DNA of 64,000 nucleotides from Enterobacter sp. Cy-643 (GCF_011752815.1 NZ_VWWV01000007.1:103895-167894), one strand, 5' to 3'; positions 9,972 to 21,541 are shown, counted from the stretch's first letter. Translations and numbers: made by a program. The notes: a model not told the origin generated them from the sequence alone.

Positions 9972-10092
9972 GACAGCCCGCGAATTGCTGGTTGTGCCGT
10001 TCAATAATTCAACGCTAAAAAAGGCGCAACCCTGTTTTCCCTGGTGTTGGCGCAGTATTCGCGCACCCCGGCCTGGCCGGGGTCATTTTTTT
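9972..10092 (+). ncRNA. arcZ: Small regulatory RNA ArcZ
   Basis: Recognised by position (between elbB and arcB, opposite strand) and by its 3' half. From about 10037 the sequence ccctggtgttggcgcagta, followed by a C-rich hairpin (CCCCGGCC/GGCCGGGG, 10066-10082) and a run of seven T, matches the processed E. coli ArcZ as I remember it. The 5' half is less similar but forms its own stem, GGTTGTGCC (9990-9998) with GGCGCAACC (10023-10031). A -10-like TATCTT/TTATAT lies at 9958-9967, which puts the start near 9972; the 5' end is inferred, giving about 121 nt. The terminator overlaps the 3' end of arcB. ArcZ is an Hfq-dependent activator of rpoS translation and is repressed by ArcA-P. Confidence 0.87.
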
Positions 10093-12425
10093 CCAGCGTC
10101 CGCAACCCAGGCTTTTAATACGCTAACATCATGTTGCCACTCTTGTTTCAGCTCCTCGATCCATTCACCGACATTATCTGACCACGCAGGTAGATCCGGA
10201 GACTGAATTTGCTGGGCAACCTGCTGTAAATGCCGCAAACCCACTGAGCCTGCCGCGCCTTTAATTTTATGTCCCTCTTCCACCACGCCCTTGTTATCCC
10301 GCGCGGTCATATTCGAATCGAGAACCTCTAAATAACCCGGCATCATTTTTTCAAACATCGCCAGGCCATCAGTAATGAGTTTTGGCCCCACCAGCTCGAT
10401 ATATTGTTCGAGCATCGGAATATCGAGTAACGCTTGCTGTTTTTCACTATCGACTTTTGTCACCACAGGCTCCTTGTCCGTTATCTGGTTATCCCAGAAT
10501 TTTTGGATCATCGACATCAAGGCAGGTACGGCGAGCGGCTTACTCAGCACGTCATCCATCCCGGCCTCAAGATACTCAGTCTTGTTTTTCAGCACGTTGG
10601 CCGTTAGCGCCACCAGCGGCGGCAGCTCATTTTTGCTAAAGCGTTTATTCAGCTCGCGGGAAATATCCAGGCCAGTCATATCCGGCAGCTGGATATCCAG
10701 CAGCACCAGGTCATATTCGCCCGGTATAAACATCTCCAGCGCGTCTTTCCCGGTCATTGCTACGTCAACGCTGTTCCCCAATTTCTCGAGCACCGAACGC
10801 GCAACGATGACGTTAAGCTCAATATCCTCCACCAGCAGAACATGCAGGGCAGGCAGCGGCATATCGTCATCTTCCAGCGTGTCCTCCACTTCCTCGGCCA
10901 CGCTCGGCGCCTGGACGGTCAGCGTGAACAGCGAGCCTTCACCCGGCTTGCTGGTGACGGTAATGTCTCCGCCCATACTTTTTGCCAGACGGCGAGAAAC
11001 CGCCAGCCCAATCCCGGTTCCGGTCGCAGGCTTGCCGCCGTGGCTATCTTTAACCTGATAGTACATGGCAAAGATTTTGTCCTGCTCGTCTACCGGAATA
11101 CCAATCCCGGAATCCTGAACGTCAAAGCGCAGGCAGCTCTCTTCTTCATAGCGAACGCGCACCGTGACTAATCCCCCTTTCGGCGTGAACTTCACGGCAT
11201 TGCTGATTAGATTCCAGAGGATTTGGCGCAGACGCGTCCCGTCAGTCACCACCTTGTGCGGCAGCGGCAGCGTTGGATCCATCACAAACGATAGCCCTTT
11301 CTGCTGAGCCTGCAGGCCTGAGAGGTTTTCCAAATCGGCAAGGAAGCTGGTGAAATCCACCGGCTGGTTATCGAGCTGCACTTTGCGGCGCTCGAGCTTA
11401 TCCATATCAATGATATCGTTGAAAATATTTCCCAACGTAATGGCAGACACGTGGATCGTTTTCAGGTAATTGGTCTGCTCGGCGGTGAGATCGGTGTCCA
11501 GCAGGATGCGGCTCAGGCCGACAATGCCATTCAGCGGCGTACGCAGCTCGTGGCTGATGGTAGAGATAAAGGTGGTCTTATCCCGGCTCGCTCGCTCCAG
11601 CGCATCCTGATAGCGTTTACGCTCGGTAATATCACGGCCAAAGCCCATCAGCCCGTGGCGTTTACCGACGCGGTCGTAATAAGGCACTTTACGGATTTCA
11701 AAGCAGGCTTTGCGGCCATCCGGGTAATCCAGCCACTGCTCATAGGTCAGAGAGACATTATGACGAAACACTTTTTCGTCTGTTTCCAGCACTTTCTCAG
11801 CGGCTTCGGCAGAGTACACATCCTGCGGCTTGAGATGGATAAGCTGTTTCTCGCTCTTGCCGGTCAGTAACTCCATCGCCCGGTTGCAGCCTGAAAACTC
11901 CCGGTCTTCGTTGCGATAGAAGACCAGATCGGGCGAAGCATCAAGGAAAGAGCGCAGGAAAGAAGATTGCTGCTCGAGCCGGATTTGCGTCTCTTCACGC
12001 TCCTGCATCTCAACTTTAAGCTGCTCCAGCATGGTCTGACGCTCGGCCTCCGCTTTCACGCGGTCGGCAATTTCCTGGTTTAATTGAGCGATATTGTCCT
12101 TTAGCTGCACGTTCAGAATGAGGTCGCGCTCGCGCATCTCCTCCAGCTTTTCCACCAGCTTCGACAGCCGCTGCCTGGACTCCTCAAGCTGCTCAACCAC
12201 AACTGACAGGAAGTAAACCGCCCAGGGTGTAATCAACAAACCAAAGAAGATAGAGCGGACAACATCGATACTTTCAACCTGGCCGCTCAGCAGCATGGTG
12301 ACGGCCATTTGCACCACCATCGCCAGCACGACCAGCGCCGAGGCCAGCAGCAGGGAGAAGCGCACCAGCCCCAGCTTCACCATAAGATCAACGTAATACT
12401 GCGCCAACAACCGAATTTGCTTCAT
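10083..12425 (-). CDS. arcB: Aerobic respiration control sensor kinase ArcB
   Basis: A tripartite hybrid histidine kinase that senses quinone redox state and phosphorylates ArcA. It has 780 residues (E. coli 778). Domains in order: two membrane helices (about 23-45 and 57-77), a coiled linker (80-150), a PAS domain containing the redox cysteines Cys180 and Cys241, a HisKA domain with His292 in ISHELRTPL, a HATPase domain, a receiver with Asp577 in LVLLDIQLPD, and an HPt domain with His719 in EEGHKIKGAAGS. All phosphorelay residues and both regulatory cysteines are present. Its 3' end overlaps the arcZ terminator, so arcB and arcZ transcripts are antisense at their ends. Confidence 0.97.
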   Translation of the reverse strand: MKQIRLLAQYYVDLMVKLGLVRFSLLLASALVVLAMVVQMAVTMLLSGQVESIDVVRSIFFGLLITPWAVYFLSVVVEQLEESRQRLSKLVEKLEEMRERDLILNVQLKDNIAQLNQEIADRVKAEAERQTMLEQLKVEMQEREETQIRLEQQSSFLRSFLDASPDLVFYRNEDREFSGCNRAMELLTGKSEKQLIHLKPQDVYSAEAAEKVLETDEKVFRHNVSLTYEQWLDYPDGRKACFEIRKVPYYDRVGKRHGLMGFGRDITERKRYQDALERASRDKTTFISTISHELRTPLNGIVGLSRILLDTDLTAEQTNYLKTIHVSAITLGNIFNDIIDMDKLERRKVQLDNQPVDFTSFLADLENLSGLQAQQKGLSFVMDPTLPLPHKVVTDGTRLRQILWNLISNAVKFTPKGGLVTVRVRYEEESCLRFDVQDSGIGIPVDEQDKIFAMYYQVKDSHGGKPATGTGIGLAVSRRLAKSMGGDITVTSKPGEGSLFTLTVQAPSVAEEVEDTLEDDDMPLPALHVLLVEDIELNVIVARSVLEKLGNSVDVAMTGKDALEMFIPGEYDLVLLDIQLPDMTGLDISRELNKRFSKNELPPLVALTANVLKNKTEYLEAGMDDVLSKPLAVPALMSMIQKFWDNQITDKEPVVTKVDSEKQQALLDIPMLEQYIELVGPKLITDGLAMFEKMMPGYLEVLDSNMTARDNKGVVEEGHKIKGAAGSVGLRHLQQVAQQIQSPDLPAWSDNVGEWIEELKQEWQHDVSVLKAWVADAGKK

Positions 12426-12486
12426 GGAACGATTCCTTCGTCTTGGATGCGCTAAATATACCGCAAAAAGGAACCGGGCTCAGGAT

Positions 12487-13419
12487 TTACGAAAGAGCTG
12501 AGAGATCCCAAGGCATGCCCAGCGCTGACCCCTGCGCCCCGTGCGTCTGCAAATACCTGTCGATATCCACCATCGCGGCCCAGCGGTTTTCACACCATAA
12601 AGGGGCAAGCAAGGTTGGGCGTCGGGCATGAGCCGAAATACGATGGAACACCACATCAAGCGGCGTATGGCGAATCATTTCTCCCGCAGTGACCACATAC
12701 TCATTCAGCGCAATCCCTTCAAGGCGACCGGCTCGCCAGCTTTTCGCCATAATACTGCCGTCAACGATATGCAGAGGGTGCAGCTTCAGGCCGTCCACGC
12801 CGGTGTCAACCACCTTCTCCAGCGTGTCCATACATTGCTGCTGGCCTTCACCCGGTAAACCGACAATCAGATGGCTGCAAACCTTTAACCCCCTCGCTCG
12901 GGCCCGGCGGGTAGTCTCCTGATAACAGGCAAAATTGTGCCCACGGTTGATACGGTGCAGCGTTTTGTCATTCGCCGTCTGTAACCCCAGCTCCAGCCAC
13001 ACTTCATAGCCCTGCGCATGATAATCGCTTAGCAAATCCAGCACGCTCTCGGGCACGCAATCGGGCCGGGTACCAACGCACAGCCCCACAATGCTGGTCT
13101 GGCTCACCGCTTGCTGGTACATCGACCGCAACACCTGCACTTCAGCCCAGGTACTGGTATAGGCCTGGAAATAGGCCAGATAGCGCTGGGCGCGGTTTAC
13201 CCGGCTGGCCTGGTGTGCGAGCTGTTCGGCAATGGAATTGTGCTGCTGCGCTTCGTCGGCAAAAGAGGCCACGTTGCAAAAAGTACAGCCGCCTCGCCCG
13301 ATAGTGCCATCGCGATTGGGGCAGCTGAAACCGCCATGCAGCGTGAGTTTATGGACTTTTTGCCCATAGCGACGAGAGAGATCGCCGCCAAACATATTGA
13401 CTAATTTCTGTAACTGCAT
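12487..13419 (-). CDS. yhcC: Radical SAM protein YhcC
   Basis: A 310-residue radical SAM protein of the TIGR01212/YhcC type. The iron-sulfur cysteines appear as Cys33-x11-Cys45-x2-Cys48 (the Elp3-like spacing), followed by a TIM-barrel with CVGTRPDC and LELGLQT. Its substrate is not established; a tRNA or ribosome-related role has been suggested for relatives. The ATG at 13419 matches the family start (MQLQKLVNMF); an in-frame start at 13473 would add 18 unrelated residues. It is 61 bp upstream of arcB and transcribed divergently from gltB. Confidence 0.9.
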   Translation of the reverse strand: MQLQKLVNMFGGDLSRRYGQKVHKLTLHGGFSCPNRDGTIGRGGCTFCNVASFADEAQQHNSIAEQLAHQASRVNRAQRYLAYFQAYTSTWAEVQVLRSMYQQAVSQTSIVGLCVGTRPDCVPESVLDLLSDYHAQGYEVWLELGLQTANDKTLHRINRGHNFACYQETTRRARARGLKVCSHLIVGLPGEGQQQCMDTLEKVVDTGVDGLKLHPLHIVDGSIMAKSWRAGRLEGIALNEYVVTAGEMIRHTPLDVVFHRISAHARRPTLLAPLWCENRWAAMVDIDRYLQTHGAQGSALGMPWDLSALS

Positions 13420-13656
13420 AATCTGATGGGCCGTCCCGAAAAAGGGGCCTAGCCTGCCATTTTCTTCTCGCACCGGCGATGACCTGGATCAATCGCTTCG
13501 GCGCAGCCTTATCTATTGCATATAAAATCAAAATAAGTGCAACTCTATTCACACTGATCTTGATTACTTTTCCTTATGACGCCACCCTTTATTTAAAGAA
13601 TATGACGAACGGTGAAAAACAGTGTCATGCTGCACCCTGTAGGGATTAAGCAGCAT

Positions 13657-13690
13657 ATCATGCTGGCAATATCATTCATGCCAGCATGGT
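13657..13690. repeat. Perfect 10-bp inverted repeat upstream of gltB
   Basis: CATGCTGGCA (13659-13668) and TGCCAGCATG (13679-13688) are exact inverted repeats around a 10-nt loop. The stem extends two pairs further if one G-U is allowed. A second repeat, ATGCTGC (13627-13633) with GCAGCAT (13650-13656), lies directly upstream and shares the ATGCTG/CAGCAT core, so the arms could pair in alternative ways. No T-tract follows, so it is not an intrinsic terminator. An operator or a regulated RNA structure is possible. Confidence 0.6.
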
Positions 13691-14011
13691 CTGGAGTTTC
13701 ATGGCCTTCCGGATAGTGAGGACGATCACATAACACTCGGCCTTCACCGCAGTTCCTTCACGCTCAAAAAAGAACAAAAAACCATTATATTCATAGCGTT
13801 AATCATCTCTTAGCACGGTTCTGTATAAATAAGAATGCCATTTGACCTGTGTGCTCTTTCCCGATAAGTTGGAAATCCGCTGGAAGCTTTCTGGATGGGT
13901 TCTGTGCCCATCATATTTATGCAGTAATTGAGATTCCCTCTAAAGCAAGTCCTCAACACTTGTGACACCGGATGCGTTGGACATTAAGAGGGCGACACGC
14001 GAGGCAAGCGT

Positions 14012-14077
14012 ATGATGCGCAAACCCCGTCGCCATGCCCTTGCTGCGTCCACGCGCAAACGGTTGGGAGTAACGTAG
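14012..14077 (+). CDS. Arginine-rich leader ORF upstream of gltB
   Basis: A 21-codon ORF, MMRKPRRHALAASTRKRLGV plus Thr, ending TAG at 14075-14077, 21 nt before the gltB ATG and in the same frame. A GAGG ribosome site (14001-14004) is well spaced from either of two adjacent ATGs (14012, 14015). Seven of 21 residues are Arg, Lys or His. Its beginning matches the N-terminal extension (MTRKPRRHAL) once annotated on E. coli GltB, as I remember it; there the frame continues into gltB, while here it closes. This supports a separate leader peptide or a relic rather than a GltB extension. Translation is not shown. Confidence 0.5.
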   Translation: MMRKPRRHALAASTRKRLGVT

Positions 14078-14098
14078 AGCCTGGGGAGGTTCACTGAT

Positions 14099-17000
14099 AT
14101 GTTGTACGATAAATCCCTTGAGAAGGATAACTGTGGTTTCGGCCTGATCGCCCACATAGAAGGCGAACCTAGCCACAAGGTAGTGCGTACCGCTATTCAC
14201 GCGCTAGCCCGTATGCAGCACCGTGGTGCCATCCTTGCCGACGGTAAAACCGGCGACGGCTGTGGCCTGTTGCTGCAAAAACCCGATCGTTTCTTCCGCA
14301 TTGTTGCAGAAGAACGCCAGTGGCGTTTGGCCAAGAACTATGCCGTTGGAATGATTTTCTTGAACCAGGATGACGCGCTTGCCCGCGCCAGCCGCCGCAT
14401 TGTTGAAGAAGAGCTGCAAAACGAAACCCTGTCTATTGTTGGCTGGCGTGAAGTGCCGGTGAACAAAGACGTGCTCGGTGAAATCGCCCTCTCCTCTCTG
14501 CCACGTATTGAACAAATTTTCGTTAACGCCCCGGCGGGCTGGCGCCCTCGTGATATGGAACGCCGCCTGTTTATCGCCCGTCGCCGTATCGAAAAACGCA
14601 TCCAGGAAGATAAAGACTTCTATATCTGCAGCCTGTCTAACCTGGTGAACATTTATAAAGGTCTGTGTATGCCGGCTGACCTGCCGCGCTTCTACCTGGA
14701 CCTGGCGGATCTGCGCCTGGAATCGGCCATTTGCCTGTTCCACCAGCGCTTCTCCACCAACACCGTGCCTCGCTGGCCGCTGGCTCAGCCATTCCGCTAT
14801 CTGGCGCACAATGGTGAAATCAACACCATCACCGGTAACCGCCAGTGGGCGCGAGCCCGTACCTATAAATTCCAGACGCCGCTGATCCCCGATCTGCACG
14901 ACGCTGCGCCGTTCGTGAACGAAACCGGCTCCGACTCCAGCTCCATGGATAACATGCTTGAGCTGCTGCTGGCGGGCGGGATGGATATCGTGCGCGCCAT
15001 GCGTCTGCTGGTTCCGCCTGCGTGGCAGAACAACCCGAACATGGATCCTGAGCTGCGTGCCTTCTTCGACTTTAACTCCATGCATATGGAACCGTGGGAT
15101 GGCCCGGCCGGTATCGTAATGTCCGACGGGCGTTTCGCCGCCTGTAACCTGGATCGCAACGGCCTGCGTCCGGCGCGCTACGTGATCACCAAAGACAAAC
15201 TCATCACCTGTGCCTCTGAAGTCGGGATCTGGGACTACCAGCCGGATGAAGTGGTTGAGAAAGGCCGCGTTGGCCCGGGTGAGCTGATGGTTATCGACAC
15301 CCGTGTCGGGCGCATTCTGCATTCTGCGGAAACCGATGCCGAGCTGAAAAGCCGCCATCCGTATAAAGAGTGGATGGAGAACAACGTTCGCCGCCTGGTG
15401 CCGTTTGAAGATCTGCCGGACGAAAAAGTGGGTGCGCGTGAGCTGGACGACGACACGCTTGCCAGCTACCAGAAACAGTTTAACTACAGCAGCGAAGAGC
15501 TGGATTCAGTGATCCGCGTGCTGGGCGAGAATGGCCAGGAAGCCGTGGGTTCAATGGGCGATGACACCCCATTTGCCGTGCTTTCCAGCCAGCCACGCAT
15601 TATTTACGACTATTTCCGTCAGCAGTTTGCGCAGGTGACCAACCCGCCAATCGATCCGCTGCGTGAAGCGCACGTCATGTCCCTGGCCACCAGCATTGGC
15701 CGTGAAATGAACGTCTTCTGTGAAGCAGAAGGCCAGGCGCACCGCCTGAGCTTCAAATCGCCGATTCTGCTGTGGTCTGATTTCCAGCAGCTCACCACGC
15801 TGGAAGAAGAGCATTATCGCGCCGATACGCTCGACATCACCTATGACGTGACCGAGAAGTCGCTGCATGAGACCGTGATGGCGCTGTGCGACGAAGCTGA
15901 ACGCATGGTTCGCAATGGCACCGTCTTGCTGGTGTTGTCCGACCGTAATATTGCGAAAAATCGCCTGCCGGTTCCGGCTCCGATGGCCGTGGGCGCCATC
16001 CAGACTCGCCTCGTTGAGAAGAGCCTGCGCTGCGATGCCAACATCATTGTTGAAACCGCCAGCGCCCGCGATCCGCATCACTTCGCCGTGCTGCTGGGCT
16101 TCGGCGCGACCGCCATCTACCCGTACCTCGCCTATGAAACCCTGGCGAAGCTTGTCGACAACGGCGCTATCGACAAAAACTACCGCACCGTGATGCAGAA
16201 CTACCGTAACGGCATCAACAAAGGGCTGTACAAGATCATGTCCAAAATGGGCATCTCGACTATCGCCTCTTACCGTTGCTCTAAGCTGTTCGAAGCTGTG
16301 GGTCTGCATAAAGAAGTGTCCGAGCTTTGCTTCCAGGGCGCGGTCAGCCGCATCGGCGGAGCAGGCTTTGGCGACTTCCAGCAGGATCTGCTGAACCTGT
16401 CCAAACGCGCCTGGCTGGTACGTAAGCCGTTGGATCAGGGCGGCCAGCTGAAGTTCGTTCACGGCGGGGAATACCACGCCTATAACCCGGACGTAGTGCA
16501 GACGCTGCAAAAAGCGGTGCAGAGCGGTGAATACAGCGACTACCAGCAATACGCAAAACTGGTAAACGAGCGCCCTGTCGCCACGCTGCGCGATATGCTT
16601 GCGCTGAATCCGCAGGATGAGTCCGTCAAAATTGAAGACGTTGAGCCCGCGACCGAGCTGTTCAAACGCTTTGATACCGCGGCAATGTCCATCGGCGCCC
16701 TGAGTCCGGAAGCACACGAATCCCTGGCTGAAGCGATGAACAGCATCGGCGGGAACTCTAACTCCGGCGAAGGCGGCGAAGATCCGGCCCGCTACGGCAC
16801 CAATAAAGTGTCCCGTATCAAGCAGGTCGCTTCCGGTCGCTTCGGCGTAACGCCAGCCTATCTGGTTAACGCCGATGTTATCCAGATTAAAGTCGCGCAA
16901 GGCGCGAAGCCGGGCGAAGGCGGCCAGCTGCCGGGCGATAAAGTCACGCCTTACATCGCCAAACTGCGCTACTCCGTGCCGGGCGTGACGCTGATTTCAC

Positions 17001-18559
17001 CTCCGCCTCACCACGATATCTACTCTATCGAGGATCTGGCGCAGCTGATTTTCGACCTGAAACAGGTTAACCCGAAGGCGATGATTTCCGTGAAACTGGT
17101 TTCCGAACCGGGCGTCGGCACCATCGCGACGGGCGTAGCCAAGGCCTATGCCGACCTGATTACTATTGCTGGCTACGACGGCGGCACCGGCGCAAGTCCG
17201 CTGTCATCCGTGAAATACGCGGGCTGCCCGTGGGAGCTTGGTCTGGTGGAAACCCAGCAGGCTCTGGTGGCGAACGGCCTGCGCCATAAAATTCGCCTGC
17301 AGGTGGACGGCGGCCTGAAAACCGGGCTCGACATCATCAAGGCAGCCATTCTTGGGGCGGAAAGCTTCGGCTTCGGTACCGGACCAATGGTTGCGCTGGG
17401 TTGTAAATACCTGCGAATTTGTCACCTGAACAACTGCGCTACCGGCGTGGCAACTCAGGATGACAAACTGCGTAAAAACCATTACCACGGCCTGCCGTTC
17501 AAAGTAACCAACTACTTTGAATTCATCGCTCGCGAAACCCGCGAACTGATGGCGCTGCTGGGCGTGAAACGCCTGGTTGATTTGATTGGCCGTACCGACC
17601 TGTTAAAAGAGCTGGACGGGTTTACCGCTAAGCAGCAGAAGCTGGATTTGTCTGCCCTGCTGAAAACGGCTGAACCGATGCCGGGCAAAGCGGTGTACTG
17701 CACCGAGCATAACCCGCCGTTCGATAAGGGTGACCTTAACGCACAGCTGCTGAACCAGGCTCAGGCTTATGTGGATGATAAACAGAGCAAAACGTTCTGG
17801 TTTGATATCCGCAACACCGACCGTTCGATTGGAGCTTCGCTCTCCGGCTACATTGCCCAGCAACATGGCGATCAAGGCCTGGCGTCTGACCCAATCAAGG
17901 CGCACTTTAACGGCACCGCAGGCCAGAGCTTCGGCGTATGGAACGCGGGCGGCGTTGAGCTGCACCTGACCGGCGATGCCAACGACTATGTCGGTAAAGG
18001 TATGGCGGGCGGGCTGATTTCTCTGCGTCCACCGGTAGGCTCAGCCTTCCGCAGCCACGAGGCGACCATTATCGGCAACACCTGCCTGTACGGCGCCACC
18101 GGCGGGAAGATGTATGCCGCAGGCCGTGCAGGCGAGCGTTTCGCGGTGCGTAACTCCGGGGCGATCACCGTGGTTGAAGGCATCGGCGATAACGGCTGTG
18201 AATACATGACCGGCGGCATCGTCTGTATTCTGGGCAAAACGGGGGTTAACTTCGGGGCTGGTATGACGGGCGGTTTCGCCTACGTACTGGACGAAGACGG
18301 TGAATTCCGCAAACGCGTGAACCCGGAACTGGTTGAATTACTGAATGTGGAAGAGCTGGCGATTCATGAAGAGCACCTGCGAGGCATGATCACCGAACAC
18401 GTTCAGCTGACCGGCTCCCAGCGCGGCGAAGAAATCCTGGCCAACTGGCCGACATTCGCCTCGAAATTCACCCTGGTTAAACCGAAGTCCAGTGATGTTA
18501 AAGCATTGTTGGGTCACCGCAGTCGTTCCGCAGCTGAGCTGCGGGTGCAGGCGCAGTAA
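14099..18559 (+). CDS. gltB: Glutamate synthase (NADPH) large subunit GltB
   Basis: The large subunit of GOGAT, which moves the amide of glutamine to 2-oxoglutarate, giving two glutamates. It has 1486 residues. An 11-residue propeptide ([11 protein letters not shown]) precedes the N-terminal nucleophile Cys12 of the class II glutaminase domain. The central and FMN-binding synthase domains follow, with the 3Fe-4S ligands Cys1102, Cys1108 and Cys1113 in [12 protein letters not shown]. The C-terminal GXGXG helix domain (about 1230-1480) is last. A GGAGG-like site (ggggagg, 14083-14089) precedes the ATG. An in-frame TAG at 14075 rules out a longer start. gltD follows after 9 nt. Confidence 0.98.
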   Translation: MLYDKSLEKDNCGFGLIAHIEGEPSHKVVRTAIHALARMQHRGAILADGKTGDGCGLLLQKPDRFFRIVAEERQWRLAKNYAVGMIFLNQDDALARASRRIVEEELQNETLSIVGWREVPVNKDVLGEIALSSLPRIEQIFVNAPAGWRPRDMERRLFIARRRIEKRIQEDKDFYICSLSNLVNIYKGLCMPADLPRFYLDLADLRLESAICLFHQRFSTNTVPRWPLAQPFRYLAHNGEINTITGNRQWARARTYKFQTPLIPDLHDAAPFVNETGSDSSSMDNMLELLLAGGMDIVRAMRLLVPPAWQNNPNMDPELRAFFDFNSMHMEPWDGPAGIVMSDGRFAACNLDRNGLRPARYVITKDKLITCASEVGIWDYQPDEVVEKGRVGPGELMVIDTRVGRILHSAETDAELKSRHPYKEWMENNVRRLVPFEDLPDEKVGARELDDDTLASYQKQFNYSSEELDSVIRVLGENGQEAVGSMGDDTPFAVLSSQPRIIYDYFRQQFAQVTNPPIDPLREAHVMSLATSIGREMNVFCEAEGQAHRLSFKSPILLWSDFQQLTTLEEEHYRADTLDITYDVTEKSLHETVMALCDEAERMVRNGTVLLVLSDRNIAKNRLPVPAPMAVGAIQTRLVEKSLRCDANIIVETASARDPHHFAVLLGFGATAIYPYLAYETLAKLVDNGAIDKNYRTVMQNYRNGINKGLYKIMSKMGISTIASYRCSKLFEAVGLHKEVSELCFQGAVSRIGGAGFGDFQQDLLNLSKRAWLVRKPLDQGGQLKFVHGGEYHAYNPDVVQTLQKAVQSGEYSDYQQYAKLVNERPVATLRDMLALNPQDESVKIEDVEPATELFKRFDTAAMSIGALSPEAHESLAEAMNSIGGNSNSGEGGEDPARYGTNKVSRIKQVASGRFGVTPAYLVNADVIQIKVAQGAKPGEGGQLPGDKVTPYIAKLRYSVPGVTLISPPPHHDIYSIEDLAQLIFDLKQVNPKAMISVKLVSEPGVGTIATGVAKAYADLITIAGYDGGTGASPLSSVKYAGCPWELGLVETQQALVANGLRHKIRLQVDGGLKTGLDIIKAAILGAESFGFGTGPMVALGCKYLRICHLNNCATGVATQDDKLRKNHYHGLPFKVTNYFEFIARETRELMALLGVKRLVDLIGRTDLLKELDGFTAKQQKLDLSALLKTAEPMPGKAVYCTEHNPPFDKGDLNAQLLNQAQAYVDDKQSKTFWFDIRNTDRSIGASLSGYIAQQHGDQGLASDPIKAHFNGTAGQSFGVWNAGGVELHLTGDANDYVGKGMAGGLISLRPPVGSAFRSHEATIIGNTCLYGATGGKMYAAGRAGERFAVRNSGAITVVEGIGDNGCEYMTGGIVCILGKTGVNFGAGMTGGFAYVLDEDGEFRKRVNPELVELLNVEELAIHEEHLRGMITEHVQLTGSQRGEEILANWPTFASKFTLVKPKSSDVKALLGHRSRSAAELRVQAQ

Positions 18560-19987
<1,428 letters not shown>

Positions 19988-20036
19988 TCGTTAAAATCTG
20001 GCGGTTCCGGCTGCCAGATTGCGCCGAATCCCCGAT

Positions 20037-20071
20037 AAAAAAAGCCAGTCTTTCGACTGGCTTTTTATTAT
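20037..20071. terminator. Bidirectional intrinsic terminator between gltD and sspB
   Basis: AAGCCAGTC (20042-20050) and GACTGGCTT (20055-20063) form a 9-bp stem with a 4-nt loop. A-rich sequence precedes it and T5 follows, so it can end both gltBD and sspAB transcripts. A smaller hairpin, ATCTGGC/GCCAGAT (19996-20019), lies just after gltD. Confidence 0.9.
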
Positions 20072-20568
20072 TTCACCACGCGCAGTGCGGGGCGGCCACC
20101 GCGAGGCGGCGGCGGATCGTCATCCGGGTTATTGTCATCATCGCCGCGATCGGGGCGATCGCCGTCAATAACCTGCATAACTGTTTCAGTCTCACCCACT
20201 ACCGGCTGGTCATCATTGTGGCTTTCAGCGTCTTCATCATAGCCCGCTTCCGGCTCAAACATGGTGCCCGCGCCATTTTCACGTGCATAGATAGCCAGAA
20301 CGGCGGCCATAGGTACGTTAACCTGGCGAGGTACGCCGCCGAAACGCGCGTTAAAGCGCACTTCGTCATTGGCCAACTCCAGATTCCCTACGGCACGCGG
20401 CGCGATGTTCAGTACAATTTGCCCATCACGCGCATACTCCATCGGAACCTGCACGCCCGGCAGCGTGATATCCACCACCAGGTGCGGCGTGAGCTGGTTA
20501 TCCAGCAGCCACTCATAAAAGGCCCGCAGCAGATAAGGACGGCGCGGCGACAGCTGCGACATATCCAT
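20068..20568 (-). CDS. sspB: ClpXP adaptor protein SspB
   Basis: Tethers SsrA-tagged proteins and N-RseA to ClpXP. It has 166 residues. The substrate-binding domain is at about 1-110 (SQLSPRRPYLLRAFYEW onwards), followed by a long acidic, Asp-rich linker and the C-terminal ClpX-binding motif GGRPALRVVK. The ATG at 20566-20568 matches the family start; a TTG one codon upstream is possible but unneeded. It starts 3 nt after the sspA stop, so the two are co-translated. Confidence 0.96.
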   Translation of the reverse strand: MDMSQLSPRRPYLLRAFYEWLLDNQLTPHLVVDITLPGVQVPMEYARDGQIVLNIAPRAVGNLELANDEVRFNARFGGVPRQVNVPMAAVLAIYARENGAGTMFEPEAGYDEDAESHNDDQPVVGETETVMQVIDGDRPDRGDDDNNPDDDPPPPRGGRPALRVVK

Positions 20569-20571
20569 CAA

Positions 20572-21213
20572 TTAGCCTCGGGTCTGCAGACGCATTTCGC
20601 GCTCGGGTTCGGTCAAAGAGGCCAGGAAGGAGTCACGCTCGAAAACGCGTGTCATGTACCCTTTCATCTCTTTAGAACCAGCGCCCGTCAGCTCAATGCC
20701 CATCTGCGGCAAGCGCCACAGCAGCGGAGCCAGATAGCAGTCTACCAGGCTGAACTCGTCGCTCAGGAAGAAAGGCTTCTGGGTAAATACCGGGGCAATG
20801 CTTAACAGCTCTTCACGCAGCTGCTTACGCGCGGCTTCCGCTTCCTGCGCGGAGCCGTTCATCACCACGTTCATCAGGGTATACCAGTCTTTCTCAATGC
20901 GGTGCATGTACAGACGGCTTTCACCACGCGCAACCGGGTAAACCGGCATCAAAGGTGGGTGCGGGAAACGCTCATCAAGATATTCCATGATGATGCGGGA
21001 TTCCCACAGCGTCAGCTCGCGGTCAACCAGGGTCGGTACGCTGTGATTGGGGTTAAGGTCAATCAGATCCTGAGGCAGGTTATCCGTTTCCACATGCTCA
21101 ATTTCAACGCTAACACCTTTCTCAGCCAGGACGATACGTACCTGGTGGCTATAGATGTCAGTAGGACCGGAAAACAGCGTCATCACCGAACGTTTGTTGG
21201 CAGCGACAGCCAT
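20572..21213 (-). CDS. sspA: Stringent starvation protein A SspA
   Basis: An RNA-polymerase-associated protein with a glutathione-S-transferase fold, used in starvation and acid response. It has 213 residues. An N-terminal thioredoxin-like domain (about 10-85, with NHSVPTLVD) and a helical C-terminal domain are visible; no GST catalytic residue is expected. The ATG at 21213 follows a GGAGG site. An in-frame start at 21258 would add 15 hydrophobic residues not found in the family. Confidence 0.96.
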   Translation of the reverse strand: MAVAANKRSVMTLFSGPTDIYSHQVRIVLAEKGVSVEIEHVETDNLPQDLIDLNPNHSVPTLVDRELTLWESRIIMEYLDERFPHPPLMPVYPVARGESRLYMHRIEKDWYTLMNVVMNGSAQEAEAARKQLREELLSIAPVFTQKPFFLSDEFSLVDCYLAPLLWRLPQMGIELTGAGSKEMKGYMTRVFERDSFLASLTEPEREMRLQTRG

Positions 21214-21541
21214 GAAAACCTCCAAGTTTATCCAGAAAATTACTGCTAATAGCCGCAAGCGGCGACTAATAACCTGACCGTTTATTACCCAATGCTCCGC
21301 CGAAACATCGCTGACGCCTTATCAGGGGCGAAAACAACCGGATGCCGACATTTGGGCAGAAAATTGGATGATAGTTTACCAGATTTTACTGGTTTTGTGG
21401 TGGTCGTATATTGAATTTGCCTGAAAGGCAAATTATTTCAAAATGTTAGAAGCAATAATATAAATTACAGGCATAAAAAAACCCGGTACCAGGACCGGGT
21501 TTTTTGCCAACTGTCTTGCTGCCTGAACAGGCAGAGAACAA
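21214..21541 (-). promoter_or_regulatory. sspA upstream region (328 bp)
   Basis: An AT-rich spacer between sspA and rpsI on the same strand. It holds the rpsI terminator (21475-21506) and presumably the sspA promoter nearer to 21250-21400. I see no promoter clear enough to place, and no small ORF or repeat. Confidence 0.4.
21475..21506 (-). terminator. Intrinsic terminator after rpsI
   Basis: Read on the minus strand, ACCCGGT and ACCGGGT (21481-21487 with 21494-21500) form the stem, flanked by A-rich and T-rich tracts on both sides (T7 on the minus strand). It ends the rplM-rpsI operon about 36 nt beyond the rpsI stop. Confidence 0.92.

Larger units (their letters stand above)
13420..14098. 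promoter_or_regulatory. yhcC-gltB divergent regulatory region (679 bp)
   Basis: A long AT-rich region between divergent genes. It contains nested inverted repeats at 13627-13690, a leader ORF at 14012-14077, and a possible sigma-70 pair TTGACC (13842-13847) and TAAGTT (13865-13870) with 17-bp spacing, which is a weak candidate only. In E. coli the matching region binds Lrp and IHF far upstream of the glt promoter. I do not see a sequence clear enough to name those sites here. No longer gene is visible on either strand. Confidence 0.6.

Noticed and set aside
14012..14101. gltB as a gene with a frameshifted N-terminus
   Set aside because: The mature enzyme starts at Cys12 of the 1486-residue form, which is intact with its propeptide; the upstream frame is better seen as a leader ORF.
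14204..16900. Long open frames on the minus strand inside gltB (for example 14204-15358 and 15551-16900)
   Set aside because: They lie wholly opposite a highly conserved gene, have no ribosome sites or recognisable domains, and arise from GC-rich codon use.
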